Below, one piece after another: positions 59,743 to 64,000 of a stretch of 64,000 nucleotides of DNA. Location: positions 1-64,000 of the forward strand of contig NZ_JAGPXL010000021.1 in assembly GCF_018070565.1 (NCBI RefSeq), read 5' to 3'. Source of the stretch: Streptomyces sp. B93 (GTDB lineage: Bacteria > Actinomycetota > Actinomycetes > Streptomycetales > Streptomycetaceae). How positions within the stretch are numbered: the first letter of the stretch is position 1; every line of letters begins with the position of its first letter. Position numbers and translations under genes: made by a program. The notes beneath the pieces were generated by a model. It was not told the DNA's origin. It made no database searches and saw only the letters and a program-made list of their open reading frames with translations.

Positions 59743-60034
59743 TGGCATGTCCACCGGGTTACCAAGCGTCCTCGATATGTGCCCATCAGGCGGGGTTCTT
59801 TGCCCGTCACCTGGTGCGGCTGGCCCGTAATCGACGGGTCGACGTCGCGTGGGTGCTCGATGTCCATGCTCGGTCCGTGGGGCCAATCCTGCGTCTTAAA
59901 GGTGATCCTTTCGGATGTCCTTTGGTCTCGCGGGCCGTTAACCCCTTTGTACTCCAGGCGCGGGGTAAGCGAAACCCTTCACCGCGCTTCTTTACTTTTG
60001 GGTTCAAAGACGCATCAAACGGGCGCCGCTCGAC
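59743..60034. ncRNA. Candidate 6S-like regulatory RNA (boundaries and strand not fixed)
   Basis: The gap between the Fic-like and HAD genes carries several stem-loops: CATCAGG/CCTGGTG around CGGG/CCCG (59785-59817), CCCGT-AATCG-ACGGG, a long-range TGGCCC/GGGGCCA pairing, and AAAGG...CCTTT (59898-59923). In S. coelicolor, as I recall, the 6S-like RNA scr3559 is encoded between the orthologues of these two genes. The location and structure fit, but I cannot define ends or strand from sequence alone. Confidence 0.4.
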
Positions 60035-60868
60035 TCAGGCGGACGCGCTTCGGCGTCGGCTGGCGTACCAGACGAGACCCGCGGTGGCCGCCGCCGCTCC
60101 TATGGCCGCCGCCGCGACGAGCGCCGGGCGGGGCGGTACGGAGAGCCTGGGGAGCCGCTGCTTGAGGCGTACCGGGCGGTGGAAGTCGAGGATCGGCCAC
60201 CCGCGCGAGAGGGCTTCCCGGCGCAGGGCCCGGTCCGGGTTCACGGCGTGCGGATGGCCGACCGACTCGAGCATCGGCAGATCGGTGGCGGAGTCGCTGT
60301 AGGCGTAGCAGCGGGAGAGGTCGTACCCCTCGGACTCGGCCAGCTCCCTGATCGCCTCGGCCTTGGTCGGGCCGTAGGCGTAGTACTCCACCTCTCCGGT
60401 GTAGCACCCGTCCTCGCCCACGACCATGCGGGTGGCGACCACACGGTCGGCGCCGAGCAGCTCGCCGATCGGCTCGACCACCTCGGCGCCGGAGGTGGAC
60501 ACGATCACCACGTCGCGTCCGGCGGTGTGGTGCTCCTCGATGAGGGACGCGGCCTCGTCGTAGATGATCGGATCGATGATGTCGTGCAGTGTCTCGGCGA
60601 CGATCTCTTTGACCTGCTGGACGTTCCAGCCGCGGCACAGCGCCGAGAGGTACTCGCGCATGCGCTCGATCTGGTCATGGTCGGCGTCGCCGGCGAGGAA
60701 GACGAACTGGGCGTATGCGGTACGCAGCACGGCCCTGCGGTTGATCAGCCCACCTTGGTAGAACGACTTGCTGAAGGTGAGCGTGCTCGACTTCGCAATG
60801 ACCGTCTTGTCCAGGTCAAAGAAGGCCGCTGTGCGGGGCAAGGAGTGGTTTTCCACAAGCCTGAGCAT
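60035..60868 (-). CDS. HAD-IB family phosphatase with C-terminal membrane anchor
   Basis: A 277-residue protein. Residues 11-25 read PRTAAFFDLDKTVIA, with the nucleophile in DLDKT. VVIVSTSGAEVVEPIGELLG supplies the second motif, KAEAIRELAE the Lys and YAYSDSATDLPMLE the acidic motif. A C-terminal helix (ALVAAAAIGAAAATAGLVWY) should anchor it. It matches the SerB-like HAD proteins linked to sporulation in Streptomyces (S. griseus ORF1590 type). The start may lie at ATG 60868 or at GTG 60856. Upstream lies a leaderless micro-ORF on the other strand. Confidence 0.9.
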   Translation of the reverse strand: MLRLVENHSLPRTAAFFDLDKTVIAKSSTLTFSKSFYQGGLINRRAVLRTAYAQFVFLAGDADHDQIERMREYLSALCRGWNVQQVKEIVAETLHDIIDPIIYDEAASLIEEHHTAGRDVVIVSTSGAEVVEPIGELLGADRVVATRMVVGEDGCYTGEVEYYAYGPTKAEAIRELAESEGYDLSRCYAYSDSATDLPMLESVGHPHAVNPDRALRREALSRGWPILDFHRPVRLKQRLPRLSVPPRPALVAAAAIGAAAATAGLVWYASRRRSASA

Positions 60869-60887
60869 AGGCGCAGCCCATTCGGCG

Positions 60888-60893
60888 TAAGCT
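60888..60893 (+). promoter_or_regulatory. -10 element of a leaderless micro-ORF
   Basis: TAAGCT lies exactly 7 nt before the GTG at 60901, an ideal leaderless geometry. A -35 element is not obvious. Confidence 0.55.
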
Positions 60894-60900
60894 GGGGCGC

Positions 60901-60966
60901 GTGGGTTTGCCTGAGAGGGCTCTCGGGTACACCATGGAAGTCACGGATCGTTCGCGACCGTGCTAA
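60901..60966 (+). CDS. 21-residue leaderless micro-ORF (possible leader peptide)
   Basis: GTG 60901 to TAA 60966 encodes a 21-residue peptide starting MGLPERALGY and ending in DRSRPC. It has the right geometry for a leaderless mRNA and is followed within 7 nt by two strong hairpins (60973-61038). Its first codons also form a stem CCTGAGAG/CTCTCGGG (60910-60927). It could be a regulatory leader, a small protein or a chance ORF; there is no run of identical codons as in classical attenuators. The next plus-strand gene is the Tad ATPase operon at 61444. Confidence 0.45.
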   Translation: MGLPERALGYTMEVTDRSRPC

Positions 60967-60972
60967 CCCGGC

Positions 60973-61038
60973 CCGACTCCTCCCCCCCCGAGTCGGCCGT
61001 GGGGACGACCCCCGCTCTCCCCCCCGGCGGGGGTCGTC
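60973..61038 (+). terminator. Two consecutive hairpins after the micro-ORF
   Basis: The first is CCGACTC-N10-GAGTCGG (60973-60996), the second GACGACCCCCGC-N11-GCGGGGGTCGTC (61004-61038, 12 bp perfect). A T-rich stretch (GGGTTTTCTCCTTCTCTCT) follows on the plus strand. The remainder of the gap, 61039-61443, has no gene; it contains CCGTCCACA (61224-61232) and ATATCCACA (61206-61214), near matches to DnaA boxes. Confidence 0.75.
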
Positions 61039-61443
61039 GCATGTCCGGGTGGGTTTTCTCCTTCTCTCTGCGGTCTCGCGCTGTCTGGCCGACCGAGGCG
61101 GCAGTGTCTTGTCATGCTCATGAGTAGTCACGCTGTGTAGCGATCGGACTCCTCTGTGGAAGTCGCACAGGGGTTGCCCGAAGGTCACCGGTTTGGGTGA
61201 AGGCGATATCCACAAGCGTCAGCCCGTCCACAGTTTTCGACCAAGATCCACTTGATTTCCAGAAGCGCTGCACCGTGATTCGAGCGCGACTCGTGGCGAG
61301 TTCATGGCCGGTTCAGTTTCCGAGGCGCGTATGGCCGATTCCTATCGGCCGTTCATATGGAGGCCGATCGCCGGTTCTTCACAGGTTCGGGAATCGCGGG
61401 GCACCAGGGCCGCGCGTGAGAAGCAGCGAAGGGGGAGCAAACT

Positions 61444-62544
61444 GTGGCCGGAACCGTCACCCGAGAACCATCGTCCACCGCCGGAGGCGGCCAGGGCGGA
61501 CCACTGATCGTCACCGAGGACACCGACCTCCTCGACGACCTGCTGCGACTGTGCGCCGCCGCGGGCGCCACACCGGAGGTGCACCACTCGGTGCCGGAAC
61601 GCGGCGGCGGCTGGGAGACCGCGCCGCTCGTCCTGGTCGGCGACGACGCCGCCCGGCACGTCCGAGGGGCCGCACGCCGTCGGGGCGTGGTCCTCGTCGG
61701 ACGCGACCAGGACGATCCCGACGTCTGGCAGCGCGCCGTCAGGATCGGCGCCGACCATGTCCTGATGCTGCCCGACGGCGAGCAGTGGCTCGTCGACCGC
61801 ATCGCCGACGTCGCCGAGGGCGTCGGCCGCCCCGCGCTCACCGTCGGCGTGATCGGCGGGCGCGGTGGCGCCGGAGCGTCCACCCTCGCCTGCGCCCTCG
61901 CCGTCACCTCCGCGCGGGAAGGACTGCGCACCCTCCTGGTCGACGCCGACCCCCTGGGCGGTGGGCTCGACGTCCTCCTCGGCGGGGAGGCCGCCGAGGG
62001 GCTGCGCTGGCCCGCGTTCGCGGGCTCGCGCGGGCGGGTCGGCAGCGGCGCGCTGGAGGAGTCACTGCCCCGGCTGCACTCGCTGCGGGTGCTCAGCTGG
62101 GACCGCGGCGACCGTGTGGCGGTCCCGCCCCAGGCGGTACGAGCGGTGCTCGCCGCGGCCAGAAGGCGCGGCGGCACGGTCGTCGTCGACCTGCCGCGCC
62201 GCATCGACGACGGTGTCGCCGAAGCCCTCGCCCAGCTCGACGTCGGGCTCCTGGTGGTCCCCGCCGAACTGCGCGCCGTGGCCGCGGCCGGGCGGGTGGC
62301 CTCAGCCGTCGGCATGGTCCTGCGTGACCTGCGCGTCGCCGTGCGCGGGCCGTACGCGCCCGGCCTCGACGACCGCGAGGTGGCGCGGCTGCTCGGACTG
62401 CCGCTGGCCGGTGAGGTGCCCGTCGAGGCGGGGCTGCTGCGGCCGAACGGCGGCAAGGCGCCGCCGGGCAGCGGCCGAGGCCCCCTCGCCCGGTTCTGCA
62501 CCGACTTCTGGGAGCGCGCCCTGATCGAGGCGGGTGCCGCATGA
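61444..62544 (+). CDS. CpaE/TadZ-like septum-site-determining (Ssd) protein
   Basis: A 366-residue protein from a GTG with AGGGGGAG upstream. The N-terminal 130 residues resemble a receiver domain (LIVTEDTDLLDDLLRLCAAA, VLVGRDQDDPDVW). The C-terminal MinD-like ATPase has GVIGGRGGAGASTLACALAV (a modified Walker A with Gly-Ala-Ser in place of Gly-Lys-Thr), LLVDADPLGGGLDVLLG and VVVDLPRRIDDGVAEAL. In actinobacteria these proteins head tad-type clusters and are described as septum-site-determining proteins. It is coupled to the TadA gene (ATGA). Confidence 0.9.
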   Translation: MAGTVTREPSSTAGGGQGGPLIVTEDTDLLDDLLRLCAAAGATPEVHHSVPERGGGWETAPLVLVGDDAARHVRGAARRRGVVLVGRDQDDPDVWQRAVRIGADHVLMLPDGEQWLVDRIADVAEGVGRPALTVGVIGGRGGAGASTLACALAVTSAREGLRTLLVDADPLGGGLDVLLGGEAAEGLRWPAFAGSRGRVGSGALEESLPRLHSLRVLSWDRGDRVAVPPQAVRAVLAAARRRGGTVVVDLPRRIDDGVAEALAQLDVGLLVVPAELRAVAAAGRVASAVGMVLRDLRVAVRGPYAPGLDDREVARLLGLPLAGEVPVEAGLLRPNGGKAPPGSGRGPLARFCTDFWERALIEAGAA

Positions 62545-63734
62545 GGACACCTCCCCAGGCGCCCGGCGATCCGGCGCTGCTGGACGGCGTTCGCCGCCGG
62601 CTCGCCGAGAGCGGCGCCGAACCGACGCCCGCGCGGGTCGCCCAGGCCCTCCGCGAGCAGGGACGGGTCCTCGGTGACGCCGAAGTGCTCGGCACGGCGG
62701 CACGGTTGCGCTCCGAACTCGTCGGCAGCGGGCCGCTGGAGCCGCTGCTCGCCGACGCATCGGTCACCGATGTGCTCGTGTCGGCTCCCGACCGGGTCTG
62801 GGTCGACCGCGGCGGCGGACTGCGCCTGACCGGCGTCACGTTCCCCGACGCGACGGCCGTACGACGCCTCGCCCAGCGCCTGGCCGCCGTTGCCGGACGC
62901 AGACTCGACGACGCCCGGCCCTGGGCCGACGCCCGACTGCCCGACGGCACCCGACTGCACGCGGTGCTGCCACCGGTCGCGGTCGATTGCACCCTTCTGT
63001 CGCTGCGTGTCGTACGGCCGCGCGCGTTCACCCTCGACGAACTGGTGACGGCGGGCACGGTGCCGCCCGGCGGCGACCGGGTGCTGCGGGCACTGCTCGA
63101 CGCCCGGCTGTCCTTCCTGGTCAGCGGTGGCACCGGCAGTGGCAAGACCACGCTGCTGAGCGCGCTGCTCGGGCTGGTCGGACCCGATGAGCGGATCGTG
63201 CTCGCGGAGGACTCGGCGGAGCTGCGGCCCGACCATCCCCACGTCGTACGGCTGGAGACCAGACCCCCCAACCAGGAGGGCGCGGGCCTGGTGACGCTGG
63301 AGGACCTGGTGCGCCAGGCGCTGCGGATGCGGCCGGACCGGCTGGTGGTGGGCGAGGTGCGCGGCTCCGAGGTGGTCCATCTGCTGGCCGCGCTGAACAC
63401 GGGCCACGAGGGCTGCGGCACGGTCCACGCCAACGCCGCCGCGGACGTCCCGGCCCGTCTCGAAGCGCTCGGCACGGCGGCCGGGCTCGACCGGGCCGCG
63501 CTGCACAGCCAGTTGGCCGCCGCGCTGTCGGTCGTACTGCACCTCGTGCGGGACCGGGCCGGGCTGCGGCGGATCGCCGAGGTGCATGTGCTGGAGCGGG
63601 ACCCCTCGGGGCTGGTGCGGACGGTGCCGGCACTGCGGTGGGCGAAGGACGCCTTCGACCGTGAGCGGGGGTGGGAGCGGCTGCGTGGGCTGCTCCACGG
63701 GGAGAGCGGATGCGGGGAGGAACCGAAGTGGTGA
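62541..63734 (+). CDS. TadA-family secretion ATPase
   Basis: A 397-residue ATPase of the type II/IV secretion family. Walker A is FLVSGGTGSGKTTLLSALLG, the Asp box is RIVLAEDSAELRPDHPHVV, and Walker B and His box are ALRMRPDRLVVGEVRGSEVV and GHEGCGTVHANAAADV. The N-terminal domain has SELVGSGPLEPLLADASVTDV. It powers assembly of Tad pili or a related secretion apparatus. It is coupled to the CpaE-like gene (ATGA) and to the next TadB-like gene (GTGA). Confidence 0.95.
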   Translation: MRTPPQAPGDPALLDGVRRRLAESGAEPTPARVAQALREQGRVLGDAEVLGTAARLRSELVGSGPLEPLLADASVTDVLVSAPDRVWVDRGGGLRLTGVTFPDATAVRRLAQRLAAVAGRRLDDARPWADARLPDGTRLHAVLPPVAVDCTLLSLRVVRPRAFTLDELVTAGTVPPGGDRVLRALLDARLSFLVSGGTGSGKTTLLSALLGLVGPDERIVLAEDSAELRPDHPHVVRLETRPPNQEGAGLVTLEDLVRQALRMRPDRLVVGEVRGSEVVHLLAALNTGHEGCGTVHANAAADVPARLEALGTAAGLDRAALHSQLAAALSVVLHLVRDRAGLRRIAEVHVLERDPSGLVRTVPALRWAKDAFDRERGWERLRGLLHGESGCGEEPKW

Positions 63735-64000
63735 ACGGCGTGCAGGAGACGTCGGTGGGCGCGGCCCTGGTGTGTGCCGGGGCGGCGGTCTGGCTGCTGG
63801 GTGAGTGGCACTCCGGGGCGCGGCGGGCCCAGTTGCTGCTCGGGGGCGGCGGAGTCGTGGGAACCGGGCCGCCCGGTCGCCGGGGGATCACCGATGCACT
63901 GCGGCGGCTGAGGGGACGGCTGCGGGTCGAGTGGTGGGCCCTCGGCGCCGGACTACTGCTCGGCCTGCTGGGCGCCTCGCTGGTGCCGGTCGTCGCGGGG
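63731..64000 (+). CDS. TadB-like membrane protein, N-terminal part only (gene runs off the right edge)
   Basis: From the GTG at 63731, overlapping the TadA stop (GTGA), 90 codons are visible: MNGVQETSVGAALVCAGAAV, WLLGEWHSGARRAQLLLGG and, near the edge, EWWALGAGLLLGLLGASLVP. Two hydrophobic helices and a basic loop (DALRRLRGRLR) fit the N-terminus of TadB/GspF-type inner-membrane proteins that follow TadA in tad operons. The rest lies outside the window. Confidence 0.8.
   Translation, partial: MNGVQETSVGAALVCAGAAVWLLGEWHSGARRAQLLLGGGGVVGTGPPGRRGITDALRRLRGRLRVEWWALGAGLLLGLLGASLVPVVAG

Noticed and set aside
60901-61038. Classical amino-acid attenuator
   Set aside because: The micro-ORF has no run of a single amino acid, and the next gene is not biosynthetic. 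I keep the unit as an unexplained leaderless ORF with hairpins instead.
1-64000. Prophage or insertion sequence within the window
   Set aside because: No transposase, integrase or phage structural gene was seen. The holin-like protein at 48835-49341 is a chromosomal membrane protein coupled to a hydrolase.

Overview
The window is a 64 kb piece of a Streptomyces chromosome. Evidence for this is the very high G+C with strong third-codon-position G/C bias, frequent GTG and TTG starts, ATGA/GTGA stop-start overlaps, many leaderless promoters (TANNNT 6-8 nt before the start codon), and a gene order (YbaB-recR ... ask-asd ... wblA ... crp-nth ... nhaA-acs ... Tad locus) that matches the conserved Streptomyces core as I remember it from S. 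coelicolor. Both end genes are cut by the window: an SLATT-type membrane protein at the left and a TadB-type protein at the right.

Layout. 0.3-3 kb: YbaB, RecR, DUF5063 protein, lipoprotein. 3-6.4 kb: small accessory island with an XRE(DUF5753)/DUF397 regulator pair, an HTH protein and a ribbon-helix-helix/PIN toxin-antitoxin pair. 6.6-9 kb: ask-asd, the entry to the aspartate amino-acid family. 9.3-18.5 kb: SigE-type sigma factor with a membrane partner, SURF1, S9 peptidase, a dual TrkA-N membrane protein, and a permease/TIGR03943 pair. 18.6-21.4 kb: a complete-looking gamma-butyrolactone signalling locus (epimerase, AfsA synthase, divergent ArpA/ScbR-type receptor) with ARE-like operators. 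21.5-31.9 kb: variable segment with a UTRA protein, a 1425-residue HTH-nSTAND-WD40 protein, DUF305/DUF6153, GNAT, a second XRE/DUF397 module with a divergent HATPase, and DUF1877. 32-34.8 kb: tRNA-Pro(CGG), Pr6Pr protein, a 20-bp minisatellite, metallophosphoesterase, YqeY. 35-40.8 kb: class A PBP, wblA, two ArsA/Get3-like ATPases. 40.9-53 kb: RidA, Nudix, beta-lactamase-fold hydrolase, Crp, endonuclease III, CoA-type Nudix, MarP-like protease, hydrolase, holin-like protein, NhaA, acetyl-CoA synthetase. 53.4-64 kb: SulP-carbonic anhydrase fusion, secreted deacetylase-like lipoprotein, CooC-like ATPase and degenerate Fic protein, HAD phosphatase, and the start of a Tad (type II/IV secretion-like) operon.

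The most interesting regulatory themes are: (1) the GBL locus, whose divergent promoter holds a good ARE, a second weaker ARE and, between them, a Crp-like palindrome, with the crp gene itself in the same window; (2) a 21-codon leaderless ORF at 60901 followed at once by two strong hairpins, in a 575-bp gap between the HAD gene and the Tad operon; (3) a structured gap at 59.7-60.0 kb where the Streptomyces 6S-like RNA would be expected; (4) two XRE/DUF397 modules with inverted repeats in their promoters; and (5) several minisatellites, including one that duplicates a stop codon.

All functional names come from reading the translated sequences. No database search was run. Start codons were chosen from ribosome-binding-site spacing, leaderless geometry and remembered family length, and the doubtful ones are marked.
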